NCBI RefSeq assembly: GCF_000003815.2
Contig: NC_049991.1
Location: 11,043,001-11,107,000, forward strand
Reading direction: 5' to 3'
From: Branchiostoma floridae
Taxonomy: Eukaryota > Chordata > Leptocardii > Amphioxiformes > Branchiostomatidae
DNA: 64,000 nucleotides
The notes beneath the pieces were generated by a model, which was given only the letters and a program-made list of their open reading frames with translations, did no database searches and was not told the DNA's origin. A program made the translations under genes and the position numbers. This document shows, in pieces, positions 36,601-51,600 of this stretch (its first letter is position 1; the number at the start of each line of letters is the position of its first letter).

Positions 36601-39600
36601 CTACGAATTTTTGGTAAATAATCCAGAAAATTTTTGAATTTGGGAAGCATTTCAATTCAAGCACATGTAGAAAATCTAAAAACTATTACTTGTTAAACCT
36701 GTTGTTATTTCTGTTGTGTAACTTAAGTAAGCCCCTTGATCTCTCCTACCCCCGACTTTTTGTAAAAGTTTTTTTTCTTCGACCGACCAACCCAATTTTT
36801 TTCTGAAAAAATCCGAGAAACAACATATAAGATTGGTGTGGCCTAAGCACAGAATGGAAATAATGGTAGAAGTCAAAATTTGAAACAAGACAACTACATG
36901 TATGACTGAGATGTTTTTATCATTGTTTTGTATTCCAACTGACCCTTCCAGAACCATTCTTATCTTCAACTGTTCCCTGGTGTACAGGTACCAGATCCTG
37001 GCACCCACCTCTATCCCAGAAGGCTACATTGAGGGTAGGGAGGCATCCACACTTCTCATTGAGGGCATCGACCTGGACCCTTGTGAATATCGTATCGGTA
37101 AAACCAAGGTGACTATTCCATCAATATGTAAGAACAACATGTACTGAAAGTATTGAAACTAAATCAGCAAAGGAATAGTGAGTAGTGTAATCCATCTGTG
37201 AAGGGAAAGAGGAAGAAAAGAGAAGTGAAGTATTTCAAGTGCATTGACAGATGGTGACCAGGAGATCCAACATGATCTCTGTTAAACAGTTCACTTTCTG
37301 ACACCTGTCCTCCCATTTTCTTGTTGCTGCAGGTGTTTTTCAAGGCAGGTGTGCTGGGGCACCTGGAGGACCTGCGAGACGAGCGACTGGCCATCATCAT
37401 GACCATGATCCAGGCCAGAGCACGGGGGCTGCTCCAGAGGAAGATCTTCAAGAAAATGATGGAGCAAAGGTCAGTGTGCTATTCTATTTGGATTTAAAAT
37501 GTTGACTTTTTGTTACAAAGAATGGAAACAAGTTGTTGCATAATTTCTGACATTCGTAAATCACTGGTGTTGATAGGAAAATTGTCTGTAGAAAACCGTT
37601 TATTTTACATGCACTTACCATATCAGTTATTTTGTAATAAATTGTGGACAATCAACATATGAGACAGGACCTGGGGAACGGATTTAAGTCTTTATTGCCC
37701 TTCCTTTACTTTGTCCAATGACAAAATCCCCCTCGCCCTCTGCAGAATTGGTCTGTCCATCATCCAGAGGAACATCAGGCGATATCTAGTCCTGAGGAAC
37801 TGGGCATGGTGGAGACTCTTTACCAAGGTCAAGCCCCTCCTGAAGGTCGTCAAGCAGGTATGTTGTACTTTTTTATCTGTTGTAGTTAACGGCTATATAA
37901 ATCTGTCTTCCCTCAACTGAATCTGTCCCATTGCACTGCACCCAATGAAGGTGCATTACAAACAGTCCGTCTATTTGCCAACAAATGTCTTGCCTCACTT
38001 GAGCGCACGACAAACAAACACAGCATGGAAGTAAGTAAGATGTCCACACTCTGTGTGTGTAATGATCTTAATAACATTTTGTAAATACATGTTACGTGAT
38101 CAGGTCAGGTCAAGGTTTGGTTACCGAAGGGGTCAAGAGACATCCTACCTTTTGAAATGGGGAAGGTTGTGTCTCTTCTGTTTGATGTTAGAAGTACACC
38201 TTCTATACCAGTTGGTTAGCGAGTAGGACATCACTTGACCTCAATGGTATGACCTATACCCTCGGCCTTAAGTGTTGACTGCTGTAGTACTAAAGTATTA
38301 TGGTATGTTAATTGGGATTTCTTGCAAGAGGCATACACAAAGACAATGGTACTCAGCCCCTCCCCTTTACCCAATTTTGTCTTTATGTTTGATGTTGCTA
38401 AGTGTTGTTGTACATGTACACCACACCACAAGTCTGCACCATGCTAGTGACTTTCAACATTTGATAATTAAGCATTTGTGTATACTTCCTTAATGTGAGA
38501 CTTAATAACCACGACACTGTGAATAACTGCCAAGTTTGTTCAACCGTATAGGAGGATGAAATGAGAGCAAAAGAGCTGGAGATCCAACAATTGAAGGAGA
38601 AACTAGCCAAGGAGGAAGCCATTCGCAAGGAAACGGAGCAGCAGAATGCCACCCTTTCTCAGGACAAGAACGATCTTGTTCTGCAGTTACAGGCAGTAAG
38701 TAGTAGAGTCTGAGCCGGCTTTCATATTTTCATCGGTCATTTTCATCACAATATTCATCACTATATTACATGTATAGAGCAGCTTCAACTAGGGCTGGGT
38801 ACCGGTACAGAAAATTCAGGTCCAGGTCCGGTTCAGGTCCAAAGGATCAGGTCCAGGTCCGGACCTGAACCTGGACCTGATTCAGTATGACTCATACCAA
38901 TGGTCCATTTCACTACCAAGAAATCTATTTGGTGGAGTATTAGACTTACACTGGCGTTTTAAAACACTACAACGCTAACTGCACCTGTGCGATTGACTGT
39001 AAACCTTGGTAGAAATTACTATAAACTCTACTCTACTTCACTCTTGTCATTTTCTTCCAACTGCAAGCGCCAAAACGTGTGAATGCCTGATAAAATGATA
39101 TGTTAATTTTCTAATCGGTCCAACATCCGGTCCACCTAATTTTTTCAGGTCCGGTTTTTCTGGACCGGTCCAATAAGAAAAAACGGTTTTGTACCGGTAC
39201 GCTGTACCGATACCCAGCCCTAGCTTCAACAGTTCCCAGTTTCTGCATTTCAACATGTAAGTGTTTGAATGCCTCTCAGAAGACCGTGTCCACCAATATT
39301 GACATGTAGCTTGAAATGTCAATAGACATCTGATTTTTTACATCAACTTACATCATTGATTCCTGTGCACACCTGTTCAGGTAATAAATTAGTGCTTAAA
39401 TGGATAGTCTCCCATTATGTGAACAGGTGGGTCTCTTACAGGTGAGTAGGTGTGCACAGGAAGTGATGATGTAACTGTACCAATCAGTGTACCCCTTCAT
39501 ACTGACCTCTTAACTCCAGTATAATTCTGGGAGCTTGGATGAACTCATAGCAATGACAGTGTCAAATTACAAAAAAAAAACATTTTCATTGTGTAGTACC

Positions 39601-42600
39601 AGAGCATTCCAGAAAATGTACTTTATGAATTCCTGTCATAGTTCTTTTTGAAAGAAGTTTAACCCCTTGATTGCTACTCCAAAGAATGATCCAACTAATG
39701 CTGAACCTTGCCTAGCTTCCAGTACATATGAAACCTTACCTGATGGTTTAAGGCCCTTGAAATGACAGGTAAATTTGCATACTAGGAAGACTTTCATTGG
39801 TAAGGCTGATTTAATCAACCCCGAAAATTTAAGGGTAGAGCGAATAATATAATAGTAATACCAATGTATGCATGGCGGTGTCTGTCATTCTATAATAGTA
39901 CTGTATGTTGACACCTGCCTGTACTGAGCCTGTATCAAATTATATTCTGAAGACCATCACTCTGATATGTTATAATGTTTTAACCTGTTGAATGGTTTGC
40001 CTCATATAGATTTAGTAACATTTATCTTATGTCTTTTGACAACCTTTATCTATCTAGTCCTATCAAATGTCATCAAAGTATTAAATTGGTAGCTACTAAT
40101 GGGTGATTGAGCACTTCTGCACATGAGGAGAAGGTAAGGATTTATCATTGCCATATAGAGTAAAGGTCAGCTTCTGTGTAGCCTGGATACCAGACCCCAG
40201 CCCGATCTCAAAAATATCTTGTGATAGATATTTTTGAGGTCGGGCTGGGATCTAGTATCCAGGCTAGCTTCTGTGGGGGTGGCAACAGCAGAAATAGGTA
40301 AAGTTACAGATATTATTACACAGTTGAAGTTGAATAAATTCCTATAGACTCAAAGTCAAACAGCTACAAGATTGTTGGTTAAGATGACTTCAAACTAGCC
40401 ATGATGTACATTTTCTTGAAGGGGAAAGTAAGAGGTACTGTGAATCCTAGAAGAGCTTGGATTAAACCCACTGTTCCAATGTTATTGTAGAAGGAGGACA
40501 TCATGACAGCTTGGAATGTCAAGCTCTAGGTATCATGTGTCACTTGTACTGAAGAGACAGGAAGAGTAGAGTTAGGCAGAACTGCCCCTGGCTGCTCATT
40601 GGATAACAGTTTGTAATAGCATCTTGTTGGCTGGACACTTGTAAGGCTTCTCCTGACCACACATTCCAGGGAAGCAGTGGGCTGACATCTGAGTACAACT
40701 TGGTATGGTACAGAAAACAGGGCAGGATTAGATGGCCTCTGCTTCAGCGCTCGTGACTGAGGGTTGTGCTTGCCAGCCCATCACATCAAGTGGAATGGTT
40801 GAAACTGACAGCCTAAATTTTGTTTATGTTACATGATGGATGTCAGTCATATCACTGACTTGACCATGTCAACAGAAGAATGTACACTAAATTTATTGGG
40901 AAGCATGATTCCCCAGAATGCAAACACTGCTTTGGTAGAATTTCATAAGCTGTTAGCTTTCATGCCAAGCATTCCACACCTTTTTATGCCCCTCACCTGT
41001 ACATTTTGAGAACCTGTCTTTTGATTGATAAAAAAATGAGTTTTCAAGTGCTTGGATGATTTGCACATCCTTGTCCTATCTTCTCGGTAGGGACCTCAGA
41101 TGCCTGAGATGTTGCTTCAACAGTTCAGGCATTTTGACCAAGTGAGAACCTTGCTGAAAAGTTTGGTGTCAAAACTTTGGACTTGTCATTTACAATGTTT
41201 TGTTAGCAACATGTAGAGAGGACTGTCACCCAGTCAGGAGGCGCAGAACGTGGCTTGTCAAATTTATGGCTGAACTTTGTGAATGTGGACATTTCTCAAT
41301 GACAATGTAACCTCCCTCGCAACGCCTGCAGGCAATTAGAAAGACACTGAGGTGTGGATATAAACAGAGGAACCTACCAAAACTGACAAGATCAGTGTCA
41401 ATAGGGTCCAGTTGGTCCCTGTCAATGTCAAAGTCATTGCTCAGGAATGAAAGTTCTGTGCCCTTTGAAGCCGTTTATGTCTGGCCCAGTTTGGCTGAGA
41501 TACAACAGCACCCCCTGTAAAAGATGGGCCAAGTAAAGCGTACAATAACAAAGAACAGGGTGAATGCATCAGTCAATAGTTTCCAGATTACTAGCGTTAG
41601 GAACTGGCCACTAGGTGTGAGAAAAATTCCATGTGTCATTCTGACTTTGTCGGGTCCTCACTTGGGGCTTTCAGGATTGTGTGGAGAATAGGGAGAAGTT
41701 AACATCTGTAGAACTATTGTTGTTGTACAACAAGAAATATTGTTTTATTTGAAACTAGTATGTCAAAATTATAAAAAAGTTTACTTTTATTCAATGCACA
41801 TCATTTATTGTGATTATCGTTTTCTATAGCATCAACACCAAATTCGTATAAAAGATCTTTTGGCAGGTTAAATAATTTTTTCACAGATGAAAAAAATCTC
41901 TCGATTTTGTTAACATCTATGAGTACCATACGTGGTTCCATACCATCCCATGGCTGAAAATCTCCTCAAACAACTGTGTGAACAAAAAAGTATTACCTGC
42001 ATGATTTTTGTTCTCCATCCCAGCAGTAGTGATTGCTGCCTTGTCTCACTATGTGACAGTAAGACGGCGTCAGACAGCGTCCAGACCACACAGGCTGAAT
42101 GTTGTTCAAACTGAGTCGTGTATCACTAACAGTGACTAATATATTTTTCATAAACTCGGCATAAACCTTTGTGGCCAGCAAGCTTTATGTAATTAGATGT
42201 CATAATGGAAAGTAAATATTTACAGAGCTTAGTAATACATGTACATGTATATAGGAAACACAGCAAGGTTGGTGGTCAGTCCTATTCTTATAAACATCAA
42301 AGTTATAAACATTTAAGGAAACAGATGTCCTTTTATTAAAGTTGCTTTTCCTTTATGACCAGGTGTATCATGTCAGCTGTCTTGTATTAATGAGTTGATG
42401 GGAACTCACCATTACCACTGGAATAGAGAGATGTAGCCAAATCATTAGAATATAGAATTTCTACACTCTTCTACTTCAAGTCATATCAAAAAGCTTTAAG
42501 AATTACCTCCAGAAAGAAACAAGATTCAAGTTGTAACAGGAAGGTTTTAAAGCAGCTTTGTATAAATTATGCTCAATGCAGTTAGTTATACATATAGGTA

Positions 42601-45600
42601 CAGATTTCAGCATCAGTATTCTGTGTGAAAAACAAAGCAGTCTCACTCATTAGCGCAGTAATCTTGCTAACATACTCAGGCTGAAAGTGAAGACTTGGTG
42701 TACATCAGGGCACCAAGGCTCGCTGTTTATGTTCTTCCTACAGCTTATAAAAAACGCCATTACCCTGACCATTTCTTTTTGTTCGATCTGTGTGGTCAGA
42801 GGTGGCTTGGACAAAGTAATGACCCAGTTAGAAGTGGCAGCAGTAAACATGGGTACTTTTAGGAGGTGCAGACAGTTTACAGATAAGGGTAATTACATCT
42901 GAAAGGTTGCACAGAACAAGTGCCCTCCTTTTGGATATCTTATGCATTCCACAGTGAACTTTGTAGGTCATGCTAATGACAAAAGACAACATGATGTACA
43001 TCTAGTTGTACCAACATTCACTCTGATAGAATAACATTACTCAAGTCAACTCTATTGTCATTTGATATCAACTTTGTATGGAGACTGCTATAGCAATGGA
43101 CTGAACTTCTATGTGTGTACATTTGCACAGTGAGCTGTTTTGATAGAATCCTACATGGATACAAGTCAGTAAGCCTGTCCATGTATGGAGTCCATTATTC
43201 ATCATTTTATGAGGTCAAGGAGTTTAGTTCAGCTTGAAAAGCAACAGGTGTCCCTGTTTAGTGAGGTATAAATTTCCAACATAGATGACAGACATAGGAG
43301 TGCTTATTAGTCAGACAGACTCACATCATAGACTTTTCAACAAATCAGTCATCACAGTATGTTTTCATATGTCCCCAGTTTCTCTGCTTTAGCTAACACC
43401 ACCTGTTGAGGTTACCTGTTTTGTTATCATAGCTTATATAAGAGTGTTTGTAGAAACCTCAGCTTGCACTATCCCATTTCAAAGTCTCATGACTGTTTTC
43501 TGAACAGCAGATGCTGAGACCTGCTCTGCTAGACCCTCCAAAGGGATAATCGGAGCTTTTTAAGCCATATACCTTGTGATGAGCTTTGTTGGGATCTTAA
43601 CGTAACACCATCCCCCATCAGAGAAAACTGGAATTATGATCACTTACACTCTGTAACATCTGACCTTTGTTAGTTCAAGTTTTGGCCTTGGGGATGTTGT
43701 TTAGAGTGTAAATCAAAATCAGCATAGTTGTTTGGCTGGGGCAAAACCCCCACTGCAGTATGTGACCTTATCTTGTTTCCCACAAATATCAGGCATTTCT
43801 GTCTGGTAATGCAAAAAGTGAAGCATTTAACAGCTTCAAAATGTTGGTTTAGAAGTTGTTGACCTAGTTCTCATGCTGTAGTAGATTTTGTTCAGACCAA
43901 GAATACAAAATCTCATGATCACATTGTAGCTTCAGATGATTACAGACTTGTCAGTTTCCTTCAAGTTAACATCATTAAACTGTCCACATGAAGGAATAGT
44001 TATGACTTTTGGAGGTGGGCCTGAAGTCTTATCAACAATGACAGGCTTCAAGGTTGAAGCAAACATGGCTGTAGACTTGATAGTAAGGTAGGTGGATTTT
44101 GAAAGTATGTCAGGAGCTTGAAGGTGCAAAGTTCCAAAAGCCCGAAGACATCTGAGGTCTCCTTGCCAAGAACGTCTACCTGAGAGACTTCTCAGTTTGC
44201 ATATCAACTCTTAGAAGAAAAGTAGCAGTCAACTTCGCCAATGGTAAGTTTACTTGGTTCTTTCTTTAACACAGGCCATATAATGTAATTAATAATGATA
44301 TGTCATTATGTGTACATGAAATTGCAGCTGTCAAAGCAATGTCTTACCAAGAATGCCACACTTTTAAGATGGATGAGGAAGGACTTGAGTCTTATGTTGA
44401 TATAAAATTAATGTTTCCTGAAGTGATTTGTCTCTGATTCTCTGGCTATACAATGTATTTCTGGAGAGAGCAAATTTATGACTCACTCCCTCTTCTACTT
44501 ATAATCTATAGATTTTGTCAGGGAGAACTATTAACTTCCTTCCACTTCCTAGCCTTACCATTAGTCCCATTAGTATACCCCCCTACTAGTAGATAAAGTA
44601 GACTTTACCCACTAGTCTGGCTCAAGTGGTTTCAATTATTAGGTGAAGCCAGGCTAGGTGTGGTAAGACCTGACATCAAAGAGTGAAAGTTTGCTGAACT
44701 CTGACCGTGACAAATGGGCACAAACTGGTCTCCTGATCATCAAAGGTGAACTACATCTCCTAAGTATGGTGTACACATGTGTCTGACCACCATACAAGGA
44801 CAGAAACACACTTCCCTAAACTATAGGACAGCTCATACATTTGTTCAAGAATATGAAACGGTCATCGTTGAAATGATTTACATTGTTTTGTCTTATCAGC
44901 TTGTTAGAAAGTGAAACCTGGGACTGTCAAATGTACACATTCCTGAAGTAAATCTTCATTATTAGGAGAGTGGTTTCTTCTACATGTTGAAATAAATCAA
45001 AATGTATTTTCTTTGGCACTGTAACTAATGTTATATGTTGGCCAGTGGAAAAACACTGATCACAATCAGCTGACAGCTGTCCAAGTGTGTATGTGGAATG
45101 AGGAATGTGTATTTTTATTCAATGAAATATCTTATGTACATTCATGTTTATATCTAACAAAAGTTTGCATTGATATGACGAAAATATTTATTCAAAATAG
45201 AATGAAAGATTATCATTAGATTTTCTGAGTGAGGGAATTACATCTACAAGAAACAGGAATCAGTGACTAGCTAGTGATTATAAGAAAGAAGTGGGTCAGG
45301 CCATGTGCAAGTGATTGCATGTGGTGGTTTTACATCACTGGTCAGTCCTGCTAAATCAGTCAGTAAAACTACCTGCAGCTGAACGCCTAGAAGCCCTACA
45401 AAACTTAATCCTAGCCAATCGAGACTCAAGCTAAATGGTCCATCTTCACCCCTATTATAGTGTGCATAACCCCTCCTTATGATGTTACTTATTAACTTAT
45501 CAGGTGGCTGTCATATACAAGGTGTCTCCCCTGGGACACCCTGCTACTGTTGACATTATGTGGGATATACAGCCACTTTGGGTCCCACAGAGTGCTGCCC

Positions 45601-48600
45601 ACCCTGGACCCCCTTTCCTTATCTGTTTGGACAGACAGGAATTTCCCTTGGCTCTGCACTGGTCCTGAGGCTCAAGCTGATATGTGTCAGGATATGACAG
45701 AACCTGTAGATCTGGTTTAGATTAAAACCACCTCTGCTACCTTTTTGATCAAGGAATCTGTCCCCAGTGCCAAAAGTCCAAGCTAAGCATCCACAAGTTG
45801 TTTTCTGCTTGGGAGAGCCCTGTCCCCTGAAATTGTTTCAAGGTGCCCTAAAGTGAGGAAATGCAGGGAGAGCCAGGAAAGCATGATCTCATGTTTAACT
45901 GTGGCAGGAAGAGAAACCCCTACGTCACCGTGGTATGAGGTTTTCCGCTGAGTGGTTTTCAGACACTTTCTAGCTGCTGCCCGACCTCCAAAAAAGGGGA
46001 GCTGGGGAAATGTTTTTTATCTCGGTAGGGGAAACAAATTATGAACCAAGCCCAAGTTCTAAAGCATGGAACATTCCTCAGCTGACCTAGACCAAACAGT
46101 GATGGTGAGAGGAGAAAAGGTACACCCAGGCTTACTCATCCATAGCTAGTGTGGCATCCTTGGTTCAAACATGGCTCACAAGAGGAGTAAGGACTTAGAC
46201 TTTCCTCCTTTATGGAATGGTTTACAGGAGCAGGACAACCTGGCAGATGCCGAGGAGAGGTGCGCTGCTCTTATAAAGACCAAGGCGGACTACGAGTCAC
46301 AAATCCAAGAACTCCGCGAGAGATTAGAGGACGAGGAAGATGCAAACGCAGAGTTGACGTCATCTAAGCGTAAGATTGAAGAGGAGTGCGATGAGCTGAA
46401 ACATGACATTGAAGACCTGGAGATGACCCTTTCCAAGGTGAGAAATTTTCCATTTGTTGTACATGTGGTTGTACAGTATATTACCTGGATGTTCTATATG
46501 GTTTACAACTTGTTTATCCCAGCCAGCCTGCTCTTGTAAGTCTCTTGCATTGCCAAATGTACAGTGTTTATCCCTCATAGAGGAGAGTGTTGACATGTGA
46601 GACGTCAGCCAACGTGTTCCTCATTCCTGTCTGTATAAACCTGGCGGAAGGAATGCTAGACCTGCCAAACACAGCCCTTACAAGGACAAGAAGTGGCTCC
46701 TGTGAAGCTCTTTAACAGAGGACGTCTTAAGAACACTTGTTGCTAGGCAACAAGAACATAGTTTCGGAAGAGAGGGTTGCTGATATGGATAACATTCACT
46801 CTCAGTTTAGAGAGTATAGTAGGCCACGAAAAGCACACTATTGTTCTGTATATGTTGGTCCAATGGTCAATCATTGGTTTATCTAAGACCCTGTGTCCAC
46901 CCAGCTTTTAGTGGAATTTAAACACTGTATGAAAATAATCAAACCTTGGGATTCTGACACCCCAGGGTTTACAAGCCAGACTGACTCAACACTAAAGAAA
47001 ATAAACCCAGATTTGATGTACCTCAGCCTAACAGGTACCTCAGACTGGTGGGCTGGGGAATAAAGGATATACAGAGAGAAAGGTGTTGTAACTAGCCATT
47101 TTATGCTGAAGATTTGAGGAAAATAGGGTATGCCCACACTGTTTGATAACCTATAACAGAAAAAGAAAGATAAAAACAATTCCAAAACTAGATTGAAAGG
47201 CTATCATTTCAATTTACAAATCTAACAGACGGATGATATCAAGGAAAATGATTCAAATGTTTCTTCTCTTATTGTCACCCACTGCCCTCAAAGCCATGAA
47301 CTTGCCTAGGTCAGATGATTTATCCTAGCACTCTGATTGGCCGGCTCCAGGTGATGCACATGCCAGCTGGCTTGAGAAAACAGATAGAAAAGGAATGTGC
47401 TCTTATTTACATTTTTGCACATAGGAGTCCTGGAGACAGTTCAGTAGGTTTTTGTTACCAATATCAATCACACATGTAGCACCTGTTGTGACTTGGTACC
47501 TTGCCTTTCTAAATTTCCATTGTAAGTGTTCCTTTATAAGTAGGACCATGCCATTGTGCATCCCTGAAGAGGTCTGAAGAGTGGAAAGGGTAAAACCTTT
47601 TTTACTGGGAACTCCAGCTGTTACATGAATTAACTGTACCCTCCCTTGTCTTGTTCCATTTCCACTTTCATCTGTAAACTCACTGTGCTCAGGAATACAT
47701 AGCAAACATTATGGGAACTTCTTTTATTGGACCCCTGTTTTGTTGTCCTTGTGCTAATCTTACAAAGATGTTCCACGTTTTCTCCTAAAAGGGCACAGGA
47801 TACTAGTAAACCTTGCAGAGTGTAATCTGTACCTGTATATCCTGAGTTAAATTAGCGAATTCAATTATTAAACTGTTCTACGAGCAAGCTAAAACTGCTG
47901 TCTTTCCAATGACATAGGGGACTGGGACTTAAGATGTGATGTGTCGGTGTTTATGTGTTGTACATGTATATGCTGTAGTATGGTTTGCTGTCGTCTAGCA
48001 ATCCTGTTTTTGCATAGACAGAAAGACTACTAGGAATACAAATCATCTACACATTTTGCCATTCAGATATAGCTACATGTACATTGTACCTGCCCTACTC
48101 AACCTTCTTCTAATACGCACAAGTGTATTTGAGTCTTAAAAGGATCATTCTAAAACAATATCAAGTCGGCTTGTGGGATTGATCTCCAAATATTTCCCAA
48201 ATTAGAAGCCTTTCTTCACCCTGCCCACTCCTGGAGAACCATGCTTCTGTAATTGCTGTCCTCAGCAGGAGAGTCTGGTCTGCTGGACCAGAGGCAGGTG
48301 ACCCATCCTCTACCAACCATGTCCAATTAAGATTTCCTGCTCCATAGCACAGGGGAGCCCAGCCTAATTGCCTAGACAAACACAGAAAGCAAGCAGAACA
48401 GTCATGCTTTCTCTCATATAATCCATTATGCACTTGCTTTATCTGTGTGTGTGAGGTAGAATGTTGGTTGTTAAGTTAGCTAGTACCTTTTCCATATTCT
48501 TGATATGGTTGGGGACTGTTCAAGTTTTTGGTATCTTCATGTAGCATTGAGTCCTTTAATTTTTAAGTAAATATATATAACACAAAATGCATAATCAGAA

Positions 48601-51600
48601 AGGGCACTATACTGGGATTTAAGCTAGTCTGTAAATCCTATCATGAGCTTAATCTGAGGCAACCTTGGTACCCAGGATGACCTCAGGGTGAAATGCAGGG
48701 TCACCCATGCCCTGACCCCCTTTGCTGATAAGAGCCAACCACTGAGGGCTGCTTGCTCCTTAGTAGTTTGAAATCTGACCCTTCTCAGGTTTTATAGGTC
48801 TTGTGTATCCTAGTCAGGAACTCCACCAGCCATCTTTAAGTTTCCTTCCTCCCCACCCAGTTTTCCTTTCTTCAAAGTTCCCTAAACAAACAAATAATAG
48901 ATCTATTACGTTAAGTAATCAGTGACTGTTTGATATTTTTTACCCTAGAATTATGCAGCTGTTCCCTAAGCTTTATTAGGACTTCAAATAATGTCGACTT
49001 ATATGATGTTATGATATCACATGTTTGAATTAGTATTAAATACTGCATGGCTGATTGAGAAAAAGGTGACCCACCTCAGTTAATACAGACATGCGGTGAA
49101 GATGATGATGATGATGATGATGATGAGAAAAAGGTTGACATTTGGACAGTCTAAGAATATTCAATGCTTGTCCACATTAGATGTGTATCTATACATAGGA
49201 TAATCAAAAGTACAAGTGACCTGAATATGCCAAGGAGGTTCCAAAACTTCACTGATGTTTTTTTTTACAATTTTGGAATGCTCAATAAAATACAATGTCA
49301 AAGAGGGACATAAAAATATGCAAATGAATTTAACATTTAGTCATTTTCAACTACAAAGTTCTTTACATGGGTATAACATTCTTGACATTGTGAACAAAGC
49401 CAGCTATTTCTGAAGAGGAAATGGTTGGGTCCAATGACATCCCATTTAAGTATGACCACCTAGGAAGAATTTTTCTAATCTCAATGTATGCCAAAACATC
49501 TCGCAAATGAAAGTACAGTATATCTATGTCTTTACATCATATGTTGTTTAGATGAGACAGAGTCATTGTATATGTTATATATGTAAAGCTGTCTTGTATC
49601 ATGGACACATATCATTGTGATTTATGGTACATTTTTGGTGATAAACAATGTTTAAGAAAAAAACTTTCAAAGCAAGAGGGGAAACAGTGGACAATGTGTT
49701 GATGGTCTTGATTGGTAAATCTTTAATAAACTAACCTTGATGGTGTGGCTGAATAAGACCTGGAGCTTAGCCAATGTACACACCTTGTAAATAGGCTTCA
49801 ACAAAATTGCCAAAACAAATTTTATTTGTTTTACTAAGTTGTGCAGACTTAATAAGTAAAGTAAGACTCGTCATAGCATTGTTTTGCTCCATTCCTATGA
49901 CTATGTGATGTCAACTCAAACTGTTTAAGAATAGACCCAAATTACGCAGTCATGCAAAATGTAAAATGCTAACATCCTTTTAACCTTTGAAACAGCTTAT
50001 GGATTTATGAACTTATTTATGATCAAGTGGAGTTTGTTACAGTCAACTTGTGGACATGTTAATGGTTATGAAACTACTTGGTATGTTCAATTCCATTCTG
50101 ATTTATGTCCAAATTTACTGTTTACTTGTTGGAAACTCCCACCCCCATACAGGCACGAGTATGTTCAAAATGGTTTCTTAATCCCTCATTACTCTTCTAA
50201 GATTGGAATATTCTGAAAGTATGCATAGTTGAAGGCCTTCCTCGGAGGAAAGTTTGAAGGAGTGTGATTTGCACCACCTGTAGCCACACGACCCCAACTT
50301 GAACCATACCATCCCCATGTAACAATGTGTGTCCTGCAAGTTAGTCTGGTGGGAGGTTCCACTGTTTAAAGTCAAGGGAGCTGGGTGGATGTCAATGTGT
50401 TCCAGACAGAGGGCATTTACCTCTAACCAACCACAACATGCCTGATTGTGCATACAAATTGGTGGTTAAAGTTTTGTACCCCTTCAAGTTCAAGTTGTCA
50501 TCAGAACCCCATGCATTTCCCTCCAGATATCAGTAATTTGGATGCCGCGAAAAGTCCTGAAGTTTACATTTATAATTATAGCATAAAGTACGGCAATAAT
50601 GCTGCAACAGTAAATATGCCAAGGTAGTCAGACAGTCCTTGTATGTCTGAGGATCTGTCCTCTGTGACTTGAATGTAATGAAACATCCCATCAGCAAGGT
50701 TAGTGATATGCCAAAACATTTATATAGCCTTGAACCAAGGGTGTTCTGGCCAAGGTGGAGTAGGAACATGTGTCTGACCATGACAGAAAAACAGTCAGTG
50801 CCAACACTGTTAGTATTGTTCAGGCAACTTGTCTGTGGAAGTCACCTTAAGACTCACTGAGATGGAACATTCATGTTTGATAAGTTCTTCATCCCAATTC
50901 TCAGACTGCTGTGAAGAAGAACAGTGAAAGTGCCTCTTCAGTGGAGTGAATTTTGTTAGGAGGTGTGGTAGTTTGATCCATGGCTGATAAGGCCCACATG
51001 TAAATGGACAGAGAAGTGTGTGCTGTGTCTGGAACTCAAATCCCTCAGCTCTGTCTTCATTTGTCCTAATGATTCTGCAGGCCTGATTGGGACCAGATAA
51101 GGATCACTTTCTCAAAAACCCAGGCTTAATTGCTGTATGGTCAAGCCACCTATTCAAAAACTTGAGCAACTTTGTGGCAGCTTTCTCCATGCTACTGATT
51201 TAGATCATATGTTACATTTTGATATCATCGGATCCGATGGGATTCCAAAATACAGATGCATTTACAATTAACTCGCCCAACTTGAATAACAATGCTAACT
51301 ACATGTGGTAGAAAAATTACTTCTCAAAGGAACCTCTAATTGAACTAAAGATCATTCTACTTTTGACAGCCTGAATCCAGACACAGGAATTGTTGATCCT
51401 GTGCCTAAATTTTCCAGATATGGGAAATCCCAAAGTAGTCTGAACTCTAGCCAGAATGCCTGAAATATAGGAGCAGTGCCCATCAGTTAGATGCCAGAGA
51501 CTTTCCATACTTCCCAGCTACACCCTCAACACAATTTACCTTCCTGAGTTTTGCATATACACACATGTATAGGATTAACTGTATGTTGGCACTGTTTCAG

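Larger units (their letters stand above)
38696..46227 (+). other. myosin intron 20 (7.5 kb)
   Basis: The intron carries an hAT-like element (38790-39222) and an 88-bp palindromic MITE (40179-40266). The remainder to 46227 is AT-rich and without recognisable genes or RNAs. A small inverted pair (CTAGTCTGGCT / AGCCAGGCTAG) lies at about 44615-44657. Confidence 0.75.

Noticed and set aside
46171-46227. Open frame with ATG running from intron 20 into exon 21
   Set aside because: The family alignment places the acceptor at 46227. The upstream 19 codons have no rod character and the frame is open by chance.
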